Assembly (NCBI GenBank): GCA_965203575.1
Contig: OZ241894.1
Coordinates: 744,001 to 808,000, forward strand
Source: Aldehydirespirator sp965203575
Lineage (GTDB): Bacteria; Actinomycetota; Acidimicrobiia; Acidimicrobiales; Aldehydirespiratoraceae
DNA: 64,000 bases
Direction of reading: 5' to 3'
In this document: piece by piece, positions 15,527 through 26,800 of the stretch
Position numbering within the stretch: the stretch's first letter is position 1
Layout of the letters: every line of letters begins with the position of its first letter
Translations under genes and position numbers: made by a program
Notes under the pieces: model-generated
Database searches by the model: none
What the model was told of the DNA's origin: nothing
The model's input: only the letters and a program-made list of their open reading frames with translations

Positions 15527-16522
15527 TCAGACGGGCGAGCGGACCAGGGCCCGCCACAGCGACCGGTAGTCGGGCCAGATCGCCTCCGGGGGCACGTAGC
15601 CGTCCTCCTCGAGGGCCTGCTGGAGCCGGGGCAGGTTGCGGGCCGGAACGCCGGAGTCGACGTGGTGCGCCAGGTGGTAGCCCACGTTGTAGGGCACCAG
15701 GAACAGGCGGGCCGCGGTGCTCTGGCGGATGTGGTGAGTGGTGTTGCGACGGTCGGGGGTGCGGGTCATGCCGCCGTGCTCGGCGATGGCCCGCAAGCGG
15801 TTGGCCACCTGGTAGTAGGTGAAGTAGGGCAGCACCCACAGCACCGCGTACAGCCACGGGTGCCCGGCCAGCCAGAAGGCGCCGAACACCAGCGCCTGGC
15901 CGGCGAAGAACCGCAGGCTCAGCACCAGGAACCGGGGCTTCGCCAGGCCGGTGAAGCGGGGCTTGACGATCCGGTAGGCCGACACCCCCAGCACGTCGCG
16001 CAGGAGCTTGCGTCGCATCGATGCACGCGGCACCGGGTAGAAGGAGTAGAGCAGGAAGTCGGGCTCCTTGGGGCCGAACTCGTCGCGGTGGTGGTTGACG
16101 TGGCCCCGCCGGTAGTGGTGGGTGCCGGTGCCGAAGGGAAACCAACCGAGGATGCGCACACCGATCAAGTCGTTGACGATGCGGTTGGAGAACAGCAGCC
16201 GGTGGGCGGCCTCGTGGTGCAGGATGAACATCCTCAACATCACCACCCCCATCACCGGCACGGCAAGAACCGCGGCCAGCCAGTGATCGATCGCGACGAC
16301 GGCCGCCACCAGGGCTACGGCAGCAGCCGACGTGGCCGCCACGGTCACGGCGTTGATGATGTTGGGGATCCGGCGCAGTTCGGCCCGGAACTCGGGCAGG
16401 GGCCGACCGTCGGGCCGCAGTCGCTCCGAGCCCGCGAAGGCAGGCAGGTCGGAGCGGGCCATGCCCCCGGTCATGGTCGCCACCAGCTCGTCGTGGGACA
16501 GAGAGCCGGCCGCCTCGGTCAT
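15527..16522 (-). CDS. Membrane fatty acid desaturase family protein
   Basis: 331 residues from the ATG at 16522 (MTEAAGSLSHDELV). Three histidine boxes for the di-iron centre are visible: HHEAAH in the first membrane loop, HVNHH about 40 residues later, and HLAHH near the C-terminus. Hydrophobic helices (AVTVAATSAAAVALVAAVVA; WLAAVLAVPVMGVVMLRMFI; FFAGQALVFGAFWLA) fit four membrane spans. Members insert double bonds into acyl chains or hydroxylate lipids with O2 and a reductase. The substrate cannot be read from sequence. It is followed on the same strand from the SulP gene by only 20 bp, but the two have no obvious functional link. Confidence 0.88.
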   Translation of the reverse strand: MTEAAGSLSHDELVATMTGGMARSDLPAFAGSERLRPDGRPLPEFRAELRRIPNIINAVTVAATSAAAVALVAAVVAIDHWLAAVLAVPVMGVVMLRMFILHHEAAHRLLFSNRIVNDLIGVRILGWFPFGTGTHHYRRGHVNHHRDEFGPKEPDFLLYSFYPVPRASMRRKLLRDVLGVSAYRIVKPRFTGLAKPRFLVLSLRFFAGQALVFGAFWLAGHPWLYAVLWVLPYFTYYQVANRLRAIAEHGGMTRTPDRRNTTHHIRQSTAARLFLVPYNVGYHLAHHVDSGVPARNLPRLQQALEEDGYVPPEAIWPDYRSLWRALVRSPV

Positions 16523-16542
16523 CGCCCCCACACTAGGGCCTG

Positions 16543-18039
16543 TCAGGCCAACTCGTAGCCCTCCAGCTCGGCGCGCACTGCCGCTGATGCGCTGGGAGGG
16601 ATGCCGGCCACGACGACCCTCACCCCTCCGGCCGACATTCTCTCGATGATGCGTCGCAGCGCCACCGATCCGGAGTAGTCGAGCCGTCCCACGCCGGACA
16701 GGTCGATCACCACCGACGTCAGGTCGCGCTCCAGGGCCAGTTCCTCACGGACCGAGCGCTCCACCTGGGGCACGGTGGCGAACCACATCACGCCCTTGGG
16801 CCGCACGGTGAGGGTTTCATGGTTCCGCTCGGCAGGGGTGATGACCTGCATCTCGCGGTAGAGGTGCACCGCGATGGCCAATCCGATCCCCACCAGCACG
16901 CCCCGCTCCACCCGGGGCGCGAAGCCGATGGTGGCGAACGTGGTTCCCGCGCCCACCAGCGCCTGGGGGAAGGAGCCCCACGGCAGGCGGGTTATCTCCT
17001 TGATGTCGACCAGCCGCACCACCACGACTATCACGATCACACCGAGCACCGAGGTGGGCAGGTCCTCCAGCAGGAAGGCGAGCGGCAGCACGGCCAGCAC
17101 GAAGGCTCCGGTGATCGCGCCAGACCATGCGCTGGTAGCGCCGGCCAGCCGGTTGAGCGAGCTGCGCGAGAAGGAGCCGCCCACCGGGAAGGCTCCCGAC
17201 ACCGCGGAGGCAAGGTTGGCGACGCCCTGGCTCACCATCTCCCGGTTGGCGTTCCACGGCAGGCGGTCGGCCGCGGCGTAGGTGCGGGCGATCGACGCCG
17301 GCTCGGCGAACCCGACCAGGGCGATCACCGCCGCCGGCAGCAGCAGGTTCGGCGCCTCCGACCACGGGAAGTCCAGGCTCAGCGGTATGAACCCGCCGTC
17401 GAGGTCGCCTACCTGCGAACCCGTGTAGTCGCTGACGGCGGCCAATACCACGCCGGCGATGACTGCCACCAGCACACCGGGGAATAGGCGGTGGATGTGG
17501 CGACCGCCGAGCATCAGGCACACCGTTATCGCGGCGAAGGCGATGGCCGACCAGCGCCATTCGTCGGGCCGGCCCAGAGCCCGCACCGCGGCGGCCAGCA
17601 CCTGCCCGTCGGGGTAGACATCGAAGATCTTGGGGAGCTGCGAGGCGATGATCACCACCGCGGCTCCGGCGGTGAACCCGGTGACGACCGGCTCCGACAG
17701 CACGTAGGCGACCCGACCCATCCGGGCCACACCGAGCAGCACCCGTATGATGCCCACCAGCAGGGCCAGCAGCGCCGCGCTCTGGATGTAGGAGGCCCCG
17801 CCCGGCTCGGCCACCCCGGACAGCGCCCCGAGGGTGAGCAGCGCAGTCAGGGCCACCGGTCCGGTCTGCAGGTACCGCGACGACACGAAGAACGCGGCCA
17901 GCAGCGACGGCAGCGCCGTCGCATAGAGGCCGTAATGCGGCGGGAGCCCGGCCAGCTCGGCATAGGCCAGCGACTGCGGGATGGCGACGAGGGCCACCGA
18001 CACCCCGGCTATCAGGTCACCGGTGCTCGGACGGGACAT
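16543..18039 (-). CDS. SulP-family anion transporter with STAS domain
   Basis: 498 residues beginning MSRPSTGDLIAGVSVALVAI PQSLAYAELAGLPPHYGLYA, the first two membrane segments of SulP transporters. Around 10-12 hydrophobic segments follow; GVANLASAVSGAFPVGGSFSR and SLNRLAGATS match the conserved mid-protein signature. The last ~110 residues are a cytosolic STAS domain with DLTSVVIDLSGVGRLDYSG. The family moves sulfate, bicarbonate or other anions with H+ or Na+. The specificity is not predictable; sulfate is the default guess. Normal length for the bacterial group. Confidence 0.9.
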   Translation of the reverse strand: MSRPSTGDLIAGVSVALVAIPQSLAYAELAGLPPHYGLYATALPSLLAAFFVSSRYLQTGPVALTALLTLGALSGVAEPGGASYIQSAALLALLVGIIRVLLGVARMGRVAYVLSEPVVTGFTAGAAVVIIASQLPKIFDVYPDGQVLAAAVRALGRPDEWRWSAIAFAAITVCLMLGGRHIHRLFPGVLVAVIAGVVLAAVSDYTGSQVGDLDGGFIPLSLDFPWSEAPNLLLPAAVIALVGFAEPASIARTYAAADRLPWNANREMVSQGVANLASAVSGAFPVGGSFSRSSLNRLAGATSAWSGAITGAFVLAVLPLAFLLEDLPTSVLGVIVIVVVVRLVDIKEITRLPWGSFPQALVGAGTTFATIGFAPRVERGVLVGIGLAIAVHLYREMQVITPAERNHETLTVRPKGVMWFATVPQVERSVREELALERDLTSVVIDLSGVGRLDYSGSVALRRIIERMSAGGVRVVVAGIPPSASAAVRAELEGYELA

Positions 18040-18076
18040 GGGGTCAGGTTACGAGCACGGGTAGTCTGCGTCGTCG

Positions 18077-18478
18077 ATGACCACCGAGCAGACTCCCGCC
18101 CACATGCCCGTGTTTCCTTCTGACGAGTGGGTGGACTGGCTCGATGCCGCGCTGTCGGAGTGCCGCGTCGACGACACGGTCGGCTTGGTGCTGGAGTACC
18201 ACGCTTCCGACGATGACGCCCCCGTCTTCTGCTGGCATGTGCGTATCGCCTCCGGTCGGGTGTCGGCCGCAGTCGGGCGCGCCGGCGAGACGCACGGTCA
18301 ACCCGTCTTGACGCTGGCTTCGGATCGCGACACGGCTCGAGCGATCGCGGTCGAGGGCGGATCCGCCCAACGCGCCTTCGCCGAGGGGCGGCTGCAGTTC
18401 AGCGGCGATCCCCGGCTGCTGCTCGCGGCCCGCCCGGCCATGGAGGCCATCGGCGCCGTCCTGGCCGGGGCGGCCTGA
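18077..18478 (+). CDS. SCP2-like sterol/lipid-binding domain protein
   Basis: 133 residues from the ATG at 18077. The fold resembles SCP-2 sterol-carrier domains: an N-terminal helix (EWVDWLDAALSECRVDD), beta strands (VGLVLEYHA; FCWHVRIASGRVSAAVG), TLASDRDTARAIAVEGGS, and AFAEGRLQFSGDPRLLLAAR, which matches the conserved G-x-l-x-l-x-G-D segment. No catalytic motif. Such proteins bind hydrophobic ligands or act as accessory domains. Divergent from the SulP gene with a 37-bp gap. The family call is by pattern only. Confidence 0.6.
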   Translation: MTTEQTPAHMPVFPSDEWVDWLDAALSECRVDDTVGLVLEYHASDDDAPVFCWHVRIASGRVSAAVGRAGETHGQPVLTLASDRDTARAIAVEGGSAQRAFAEGRLQFSGDPRLLLAARPAMEAIGAVLAGAA

Positions 18479-18549
18479 CGAGCCCTATCCGCCCGGCTTC
18501 TAGAGCGTCCGCGAATGGGTGAGAGCCACTCGCGTAGCGGTGGGGTCAT

Positions 18550-18637
18550 CCCCGCTCTTGTTCGCTGCGCTCACGGGCCGCTCGGGCCACGGCCTCGCCC
18601 GTATGGGCCGGACTCGCGCACCTGTCCGCTCGGCCTC
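18550..18637 (-). repeat. GC-rich intergenic repeat, copy 2 (GAGCGG family)
   Basis: On the minus strand it begins right after the Fpg/Nei stop (18638) with AGGCCGAGCGGACAGG and ends GAGCGCAGCGAACAAGAGCGG, like copy 1. It also carries GGCGAGGCCGTGGCCCGAGC, which is shared with copy 3 at 54639-54744. The convergent SCP2 gene ends upstream of it at 18478. Confidence 0.6.
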
Positions 18638-19501
18638 TTACTTCAGGAACCGGCTCGTGGTGTTGTCGGCCAGGACCTTGCCGCCTGTCTGGCAAGTCGG
18701 GCAATAGGCCACCCGGTAGCGGCGGTACTCGACCGAGCGCACCGTGTCTCCGCATGCCGGGCACGGTTGGCCCACGCGGTGGTGGACGTCGCTGGGGCGA
18801 TCCTGGGAGCGGCCCATGTCCTCGCGCTCCCGCTCCGCGGCCAGACCCCTCGCGATGGATGCGGTGATGGCGGCGTGCAGACGGTCGACGGCGTCGCCGT
18901 CGAGGCGCGCCGTGTTGGCGAAAGGTGAGATCCGGGCCGAGTGAAGTATCTCGTTGGCGAGCAGGCGGCCTACCCCGGCCAGATGCGACTGATCTCGCAG
19001 GAAGCCGTGCACGCGCTCGCCGGCTGCAGCCAGGCGTCGAGCGAGCTCTTCCCGGCTGATCGAGTCGGCGTCGGGGCCGAGACGTGCCAGGGGCTCGACG
19101 GAGGCCGGGTCGCCGGCGATCAGCCACACTCCTGCCCGGCGTTCGGTGCCGGCCTCAGTGAGCAGCAGCGCCGAGTCGTCGGCGAAGGTCCAGCGGGCCA
19201 TGCCGCCGCGGGGCTTGCGGACCCTCTTGGCATCGCGGCGCAGCCGTCCGGCCTGCATGAGATGGACCGCGAACACCAGCCCCGAACCGTCGCGCTCGCT
19301 GCTGTCCTCTCCGACGTGCAGCAGCAGGTACTTGCCCCGGTGTCCCACCCCCAGGAGCGCCTTGCCCGCGGCCGCGGCCGGCCGCGGATCGAAGGTCTTG
19401 AGCACGGCCGGGTGCAGCGGCTCGAACCTCCGCAGCGGGATCCCCGCGAACGCAGCCGACAATCGCTCGGCGTGGGCCGCGATCTCCGGCAGCTCCGGCA
19501 C
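18638..19501 (-). CDS. Fpg/Nei-family DNA glycosylase/AP lyase
   Basis: 287 residues starting MPELPEIAAHAERL: Pro2 as the Schiff-base nucleophile and Glu3 as the general acid are the family hallmark. The mid-protein helix-two-turn-helix has VGRLLANEILHSARISPFAN with the conserved NE. The C-terminal zinc finger is CPACGDTVRSVEYRRYRVAY followed by CPTC. The enzyme excises oxidised bases and cuts the backbone by beta/delta elimination. The residue after the zinc finger differs from classic MutM, so substrate range (oxidised purine or pyrimidine) is open. An unusually long tail of ~20 residues follows the finger. Confidence 0.93.
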   Translation of the reverse strand: MPELPEIAAHAERLSAAFAGIPLRRFEPLHPAVLKTFDPRPAAAAGKALLGVGHRGKYLLLHVGEDSSERDGSGLVFAVHLMQAGRLRRDAKRVRKPRGGMARWTFADDSALLLTEAGTERRAGVWLIAGDPASVEPLARLGPDADSISREELARRLAAAGERVHGFLRDQSHLAGVGRLLANEILHSARISPFANTARLDGDAVDRLHAAITASIARGLAAEREREDMGRSQDRPSDVHHRVGQPCPACGDTVRSVEYRRYRVAYCPTCQTGGKVLADNTTSRFLK

Positions 19502-19536
19502 GGGGACTCTCGGCCCTTAGATCAGGCCCGCGACGC

Positions 19537-19584
19537 GAATTGGCAGCCGTCGACGCCCGAACAGGGCTCCAGGGCTGCCAATTC
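19537..19584. repeat. GGCAGC palindromic intergenic element, copy A
   Basis: Arms GAATTGGCAGC (19537-19547) and GCTGCCAATTC (19574-19584) pair perfectly over 11 bp, with a 26-base GC-rich loop. It lies just 3' of malate dehydrogenase. The same arm sequence recurs at 37063, 48177 and 48248, also behind minus-strand genes. It could be a terminator or a REP-like element. Confidence 0.65.
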
Positions 19585-19610
19585 GTTCCGGCATAGAGAC
19601 TCTCGGGTCC

Positions 19611-20597
19611 CTATATCAGGCCGAGTGAGGCCACCGTGTCGCGCTCGGCGGCCAGCTCGGCCACGGAGGCGTCGATGCGGGCCCGCGAGAAGCCGTCGAT
19701 CTCCAGGCCGCCGACGATCCGGTATTCGCCGCCGGCGCAGGTGGCTGGGAACGACGAGATCAGCCCTTCGGGCACGCCGTAGCTGCCGTCGGAGGGGACC
19801 GCCATCGAGACCCAGTCGCCCGGCGGCGTGCCCAGCATCCAGTCGCGTACGTGGTCGACGGCCGCGTTGGCCGCGGAGGCCGCCGACGACGCGCCCCGGG
19901 CCTCGATTATGGCGGCACCACGCTGCTGCACGGTGGGTATGAACGTCCCTTCGAGCCACTCCTGGTCGTCCACGAGGGCCGCAGCGCTGCGACCATCCAC
20001 CTCGCAGTGGAACAGGTCGGGGTACTGGGTGGCGGAGTGATTGCCCCAGATCGTCATCCTGCGGACATCGCCGACGGTGGCGCCCACCCGGGCGGCGAGC
20101 TGGGCCTTGGCCCGGTTGTGGTCGAGGCGGGTCATGGCCGTAAACCGCTCGCGGGGCACCCCCGCGGCGTTGTTCATGGCGATCAGGCAGTTGGTGTTGG
20201 CCGGGTTGCCCACCACCAGCACCCGGAGATCCTCGGCGGCTCGGGCGGCCAGGGCCCGGCCCTGGACGGTGAAGATCGCGCCGTTGGCCTCCAGCAGGTC
20301 CTTGCGCTCCATGCCCTTGGTGCGGGGCCGGGAGCCCACCAGCAGGGCGATCTGCGCTCCGTCGAAGGCCTCGCCGGGGTCGTCGCTGAGCACCATCTGT
20401 GCCAGCAGCCCGAAGGCGCAGTCGTCGAGCTCCATGGCCACGCCCCGCAGGGCGTCCATGGCCGGCGGTATCTCCAGCATCTGGAGGATCACCGGCACCT
20501 CGGGTCCGAGCATCGAGCCCGAGGCGATGCGGAACAACAGGCTGTAGCCGATCTGCCCGGCTGCGCCGGTGACGGCCACTCGTACGGGATCGTTCAT
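19611..20597 (-). CDS. mdh: Malate dehydrogenase
   Basis: 328 residues from the ATG at 20597 (MNDPVRVAVTGAAGQIGYSL), the normal length for this cytosolic-type MDH; the frame upstream is spurious. The NAD-binding GAAGQIG turn, the VGSRPRTKGMERKDLLEANG segment, the VVGNPANTNCL motif and the catalytic TRLDHNRAK / IWGNHSATQYPD His region are all present. It interconverts malate and oxaloacetate in the TCA cycle. It is monocistronic: a palindromic element follows its stop, and the gene before it (the large surface protein) ends ~290 bp away on the same strand. Confidence 0.96.
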   Translation of the reverse strand: MNDPVRVAVTGAAGQIGYSLLFRIASGSMLGPEVPVILQMLEIPPAMDALRGVAMELDDCAFGLLAQMVLSDDPGEAFDGAQIALLVGSRPRTKGMERKDLLEANGAIFTVQGRALAARAAEDLRVLVVGNPANTNCLIAMNNAAGVPRERFTAMTRLDHNRAKAQLAARVGATVGDVRRMTIWGNHSATQYPDLFHCEVDGRSAAALVDDQEWLEGTFIPTVQQRGAAIIEARGASSAASAANAAVDHVRDWMLGTPPGDWVSMAVPSDGSYGVPEGLISSFPATCAGGEYRIVGGLEIDGFSRARIDASVAELAAERDTVASLGLI

Positions 20598-20883
20598 GCC
20601 GCCACCGTACCGGCTGCCGGCCGGCCGCGGCTGCGCCCCTGCCAGTGCTCTGTCAACACAAGTTCGTCGGGTTGGGAATGCCTGCAATCCCGTCTCTCGC
20701 AGGTCGGGGCGACGCGAGGACGCCGCGAAGGCACTGGCCGGTGGCCGCCGTGACCCAGCAAGCGCCGAGCCAAGGCCCGCCGCTCGAAGGCGAACCACGG
20801 CTGCGAGCCCGATGCAGGCCGCTACAGCTCGCCCGGGCTGCGGCCCGGTCCTGGTGATCGGCTGCGGATCGGGAGCGGGGCGG

Positions 20884-23800
20884 CTAGGGGGGCGGGAGGC
20901 GGAGGGCCCGGGCGAGGAAGCTGGCCATCTCGGCCCGGGTGACGGGATCGTCCGGGCAGTAGCGCAGCGGGTCGGTGGCGCAGCCGCGGGTGATGCCGGC
21001 GGCGAGCAGGGCGTCTATGGCGGCGGCATGGACGCTGCCGCGGTCGACGTCCTCGAAGCCGGCGGCCTCGCCGGCGGCCAGGTCCAGGGCCCGGGCGAGG
21101 AAGCTGGCCATCTCGGCCCGGGTGACGGGATCGTCCGGGCAGTAGCGCGGCGGGTCGGTGGCGCAGCCGCGGGTGATGCCGGCGGCGACCAGGGCGTCTA
21201 TGGCGGCGGCATGGACGCCGTCACGGTCGACGTCGTCGAGTGGGGCGGCCTCGTCGGCGGCCAGGTCCAGGGCCCGGGCGAGGAAGCTGGCCATCTCGGC
21301 CCGGGTGACGGGATCGTCCGGGCAGTAGCGCGGCGGGTCGGCGGCGCAGCCGCGGGTGATGCCGGCGGCGACCAGGGCGTCTATGGCGGCGGCATGGACG
21401 CTGCCGCGGTCGACGTCGTCGAACGAGGACGGCTCCGGCTCCGGCTCCGACGGACCCGAAGGACCGGAAGGACCCGAAGGACCCGAAGGACCCGAAGGAC
21501 CCGGACCGGTAGGACCGGTCGGGGGGGTCCTTCTCGGCGGGCTGGGCCGATTCACTGTCACGGTGTAGGTCTCGACGGCGCCGTTCTCGGCCCGGACGGC
21601 GATCCGGATGGTGTTGTTGCCGGCGCTGAGGGCGATGGCGCCGCTGGCCTGGCCGCTGGCGACGGCGGCGCCGTTCACGGTGATGGTGGCGGCGGCGTGG
21701 TTGGCGGTGGGCGTGACGGTGATGCTGGCCGTGGTCTGGGCCACCCCGGCGATGTAGCGCAGATTGCCGGCAGTGAACGACGGCGACAGCGTCCCCTCCG
21801 ACAGCGTCAGCGCGCTCAGCGTCGCGTCGCCGGACGGTTGGCGCGCCCGCGTCGCGGTGATGGTGTAGGTGCTGGTGGTGGTGCCGTCCTCGGCCGTCAC
21901 CACGACGGAGACGGCCTTGGCGGTCTCCGGCGTCAGGGCGATGGCCGCGCTGGCCTGGCCGCTGGTGACGGCGGCGCCGTCCACGGTGATGGCCGCCGCG
22001 CTGTGGCTGGCGGTGGGCGTGACCGTGATGGTGCTCGCGGTGGACGGCACGGCCGCCGTGTAGCCGGTGGTGCCGGACGCGAAGGCCGGGCTGAGCCTCC
22101 CCGCCGACAGCGTGAGAGCCCGGAGCGTCGCGTCCTGGGACAGCTCGTCGTCGTCCACCCTGATCCGGTAGCGGGCGCCCTTGGCCCTGTACTTGGCGTC
22201 GGTGGAGCTGGCGGAGAAGACGTACTCGTGCACCTCGTCGCGCCAGTCGCTGTCCTGCGCGGCGGTGAAGACCACCTCGATGGGCGTGTCCCAGTCGCCG
22301 GGCGCGAAGCTCGGCGCGGTGCTGGCCCCGCCGACCGCCCAGCTGAGCTTGGCAGCGTCGCCGCTCCGGCGCAGGACGTTGACCGTGACGGCGTGCGTGG
22401 GCTTGGTGTCCAGCACGATGGACACGGTGGCGGTGCCGCCCTCGGCGACGTCGAGGGGGCTCGTGGGGGAGGGGGTGAAGCTGATGCCGGCGGTGTCGTT
22501 GTCGGTGATGGTGACGGTGGCGGCGTCCTGGCCGGACGCGGCGGCGCTCCAGCCCGTCGGGGCGGTCAGGGTCAGCTTGAAGGACTCCCGGCCCTCATCG
22601 ACGTCGTCGTCGGTGAGGGCGATGCTCAGAGTGGCCTGCGTCTGCCCCACGGCGACGGTGACGCTGTTCACCGCGGTGTGGTCGGCCGAGCCGGCGGTGA
22701 GGGGGCTGGCGTAGGAGTAGGTGACGGGGAAGGTCAGGCCGCCGGTGGGGGCGGCCTCCCCGATCAGGACCCGCAGCCTGGCGCTGGCGCCCTCGGCGGC
22801 GGTCGCGTCCCCGTCGATCAGGAAGAACTTGCCCGGCGGCACGGCGCCGTCGTCGTCGAGGATGGAGACGGTGATCTCGTCCGGGCTGCCCTTCTGATGG
22901 ATGCCCGCGACGCTGGAGATGGTCAGCTTGAAGGTCTTGGCCGCGCTCGCCACCGCGCTGTTGTCGGTGATCGGCACCGTGAAGGAGGCGGTGGTCTGGT
23001 TGGCCGGGATGGTGACGGTCCGGGTGGCGCCGCCGCCGTAGTCGACGCCCCGCACCGCGGTGTCGTCGGTCGCGGTGATCGTCACCCGGATGGCGGACGC
23101 GCTGGCGCCGCTGGCGGTCAGCCCCACCGTCACGGTCCCCGCGTCCTCGCGGACGGTCTTGGCGGTCTCGGTGAACGCCACCGACCGGTTGAGGTCGGTG
23201 ACGGTGATCGTCACCGTGTTGGCGCCGGCGGTGCGCGGCGACCAGGCGTCGGGGTCGGCGGCGTCGGTGACGGTCACGGTGAACGTCTCGTCGCCCTCGA
23301 TCAGGTTGTCGCCCCGGGTGGGGACGGCAAGCGTGACCGTGGTCTGGTTGGCGGGCACCCTCACGCTGGAGGGGACCGTGCCCAGGTCGGCGGCGGACGT
23401 GGGCGAGGCGCCGCTGCCCGCCGCCCGGACGTTGAAGGTCACCGCGGAGGTGGGCGCCTTGTTGAGGGTGATCCTCAGCCTGGCCGGGGAGCCCTCGTCG
23501 ACGGAGGCGCCGCCCACCGCCTCGACGGTGAAGCTCTGGGGGTAGGCCCGGGTGACTGTCACGGTGTAGAGCCGGGTCGTGTGCCCGTCCTCGGCGGTGA
23601 CGAGGACCTCGACGACGTTGTCGCCCACCGCGAGCGCGACGCCGCCGCTGGCCGAGCCGCTCCTGACCGCCACCCGGGCCGAGCCCTTCCTGCCCACCTT
23701 GACGGCGGCGCCGGCGTGGTTGGCGGTCGGCGTCACCGTGAGGCTGGACGTCGAGTTCGGCACACTGAGCGTGTAGGAGAGCCGGGCGGCGCTGAAGCTC

Positions 23801-26800
23801 GGGCTGAGGCTCCCCGCCGACAGCGTCAACCCGCTCAGGGCGGCGTCGTCCGACGGCGGGGCGTCGTCGTCGTTCACCGTTACCTTGATGGCGCCCAGGG
23901 CATAACTCTCGTACGAGGTGTCGGCGCTGGTCACGGTGTGGCTGATGGTCGCCCGCTCGTCGTCGGAGTCGCGGTCCTGCGGCGCGCGCACGGTGAACAG
24001 CTTCGGCTGCCGCCAGTTGTTGGGCGTGAACGTGAGCGATACGGGCAGCTCCTGCAACTCGGGGTCGGCAGCGTTCGCGAAGACGGCCCGCGGCGGCGGC
24101 GAGACGACGACCTTGCTGTTGTCGCTGCTGGCCGTGACCACCACATTGGCCCTGGGCTTGCTCAGCAGCCGCACCGCGTAGACCGCCGACTCGCCCTCGA
24201 GGATGCTGGATGGGGGATCCCGGTACACTTCGACGCCCGGAGTGTCGTCGTCGGTTATCGTCACCGTCGCCGGGCCGCCGCCGAAACTGTAGCCGGCGGA
24301 GTCCGACGCCGGCGCCAGCGTCACCGTGAAGGTCTCGTCGGGCTCGTCCAGGCCGTCGTCGAGGATCGGTATGGTGAACTTCTTTCTCGCCTGCCCCTTC
24401 GGGATCACGACGGCGCCCACGCGGCCGGCGTCGTAGTCCCCGTCGGCGCCGCCGGTCGCGGTGCCGTCCGCCGCGGTCACGGTGAACGAGACGTCCCCCC
24501 AGGCGGCGGGGGCGACGACGGCCTCCAGCTCGACGGACCTCGCGGTCTCTGCGACGGAGACGGCCTTGGTGCTGAAGCTCACCGACCCGGTGGCGTCACG
24601 GATGGTTCCCGTCCCCGTGTTGCTGCTTAGCGGCACCCATGCCTTGACGTTGTCCGGGCTCGGGGTCAGGGTCACGGTGAAGGCCTCGGCGCCCTCATCG
24701 ACATTGTCCCGGGCGACGGGGATCCTCAACTGCGCGAAGAGCTCTCCCGCGGGGACGGTGATTGTGTCGGGCACCGCGCCCAGATCCGCGGCGGAGGCGT
24801 GGGTGTCGCCGGTGGCGGCCGTGGTGTAGGACACCTCGACGTCGAAGGTGACGCCCTCGTCGGGCGCCTTCTCAAGCAGCAGCACCGTGAAGTCCACCGT
24901 CGCGCCCTCTCGGCCCTCATTGGAAGGGACATCGAACTTGGGGCTGTCGTCGTCCTTCACGAAGACGACGTTGCGCGAGGTCAGGCCGTCGTAGTTGAAG
25001 AGTCGGGAGACAGGTTCATCATGCGGGCTGGAGATGCTGAAGGTGAGGGTGGCGCGCTCGTGGTCGGTGTCGGCGTCGTCGACGGCCGCGACGGTCAGAG
25101 TCTGCAGGGTCTGCCAGTTGTTCTCACCGAAGTTCAACGGCCCGCCCGTGACCGTGACCGCCGAGGTGTCGCTGCTCTGGACACTGACCCTCACCGCTTG
25201 GCCTGCGGGCTCGCTGGCCAGCGCCACGCCCAGGGAGACGCTGCCGCCCTCGGTGAGCAGCACCGGGGCCTGGTCGAACCGCAGGCCGACGGGCGGCTCG
25301 TTGTCGTGTATGCGCACCGTGGCGGCGTTGCGGCCCGCCGCCAGCGGACTCCACTGCGCGGCGCCGCTCCCCGTCGGGGTGATGGTGACGATCATGAGCT
25401 CCGGCAGCGTGTTGGTGGTGCAGAAATTCTTCCAGGCCGGGTACGCGCCCGTCTCGCAGGCGACCGTGCCGAACACTTCCTGCTCGCCGTCGTCGACGGT
25501 GTCGAAGAACAGCGACGCGGCGCGCGTGTCGGCGGCGACCTCGAAGGTTCGGAGCGTCAGTGTGTGGTCCGTGTGGTCGGCCTCGCCGTACTCTGCTTCC
25601 GGGGGGTAGGCCACGGATACCTGGAATCCCAGGTTGCCGGTGGGCGCGTCCTCGCCCAGATGGATGTACAACCGGGCCTGTTCCCCTTCGGTCACGTCCA
25701 GGAACGCGGGAGAGATGGCGTAGGTCTTGGCGTCGGCCACCGGCGCGACGTTGGTGATGGTCCCCGTGAAGGTGCTGCTGGTGCCCAGGGTCAGCGCGCC
25801 GTCGTGCTTGCTGGGCTCGTCGGCGAAGCTGAGGGCCACGGTGAACGTCTCGCTGCCCTCTGCCGCGCTGTCGATGGCTACCGGGTAGCGGACCACGGCC
25901 GAGGACTCGCCGGCGGGGATCACGCCGGTGACGGTCAGCTGGGCCGCGGTGGAGGCGGGCGTCAGGTGGGGCCGGGTCGTGAGGGAGCTCGGATCGACGA
26001 ACCAGAGGTCGGCCGCGGCGGCCTTGCCCGCGCCGGTGGTGAAGGTCGGCGTGAGCGTGAAGTTGACGTCCTTGCCGGCCGTCGCCAGTCCGCCTGTTGT
26101 GCTCCCCAGCTCGACCGTCAGCGTCAGCTCGCCGCCCTCGGCCGCCGTCTGAGAGGTGGACTTGAACTGCAGCCGGCCCCTCTCGGCGCTGTTGATGCTA
26201 GCGCGGACCGGCTGCTCCGGGGGCAGCACCCCCGTGGCCGGCTCGATGATGTGCACGGAGAAGTGGACTGACTCGGGGGCCTCGATGATGCCGTCGGACC
26301 GCGTGGCGAAACGGACGGTGTCGCTGCTCGACCCCGCAGGGATGCTGAACTCCTGCGGGGTCGTCTCCAGGTCGGCCGGGGAGGCGGCGGCGGAGTCGCT
26401 CGGGTGGAAGCCGGGCACGACGACGCCGCTGATCCGGCCGCTGTACCCGGAGGGCCGGGTGACGCGGACGGCCGACCGGGAGCCCTCCGTCGCTGCGCCG
26501 GTCGACTGCGCCGTGACCCGGTCGCCCGTCGCGGCCTCGGCGTCGCTCTGCGCGATCGTCACCGTCGCCTGCCGGTACAGCGGGTCGAGGTACAGGTCGG
26601 GGATCTCCGGGGCCGCCGTCGTGTCGGCCCGCACCGCGGTCAGGGTGACGGTGAAGCTCTCGGCCGCCTCGAAGTCGGCGTCGTCCACGACGGTCCCGAC
26701 TGTCAAACTGCCTTCAACGATGCTGGCTTCGCCGGGATCGGACTTGTTCACGGGAAAGGCCGTGGCGCCGCCCGTGAAGGTCACGTCCGCGAACTCGGCG

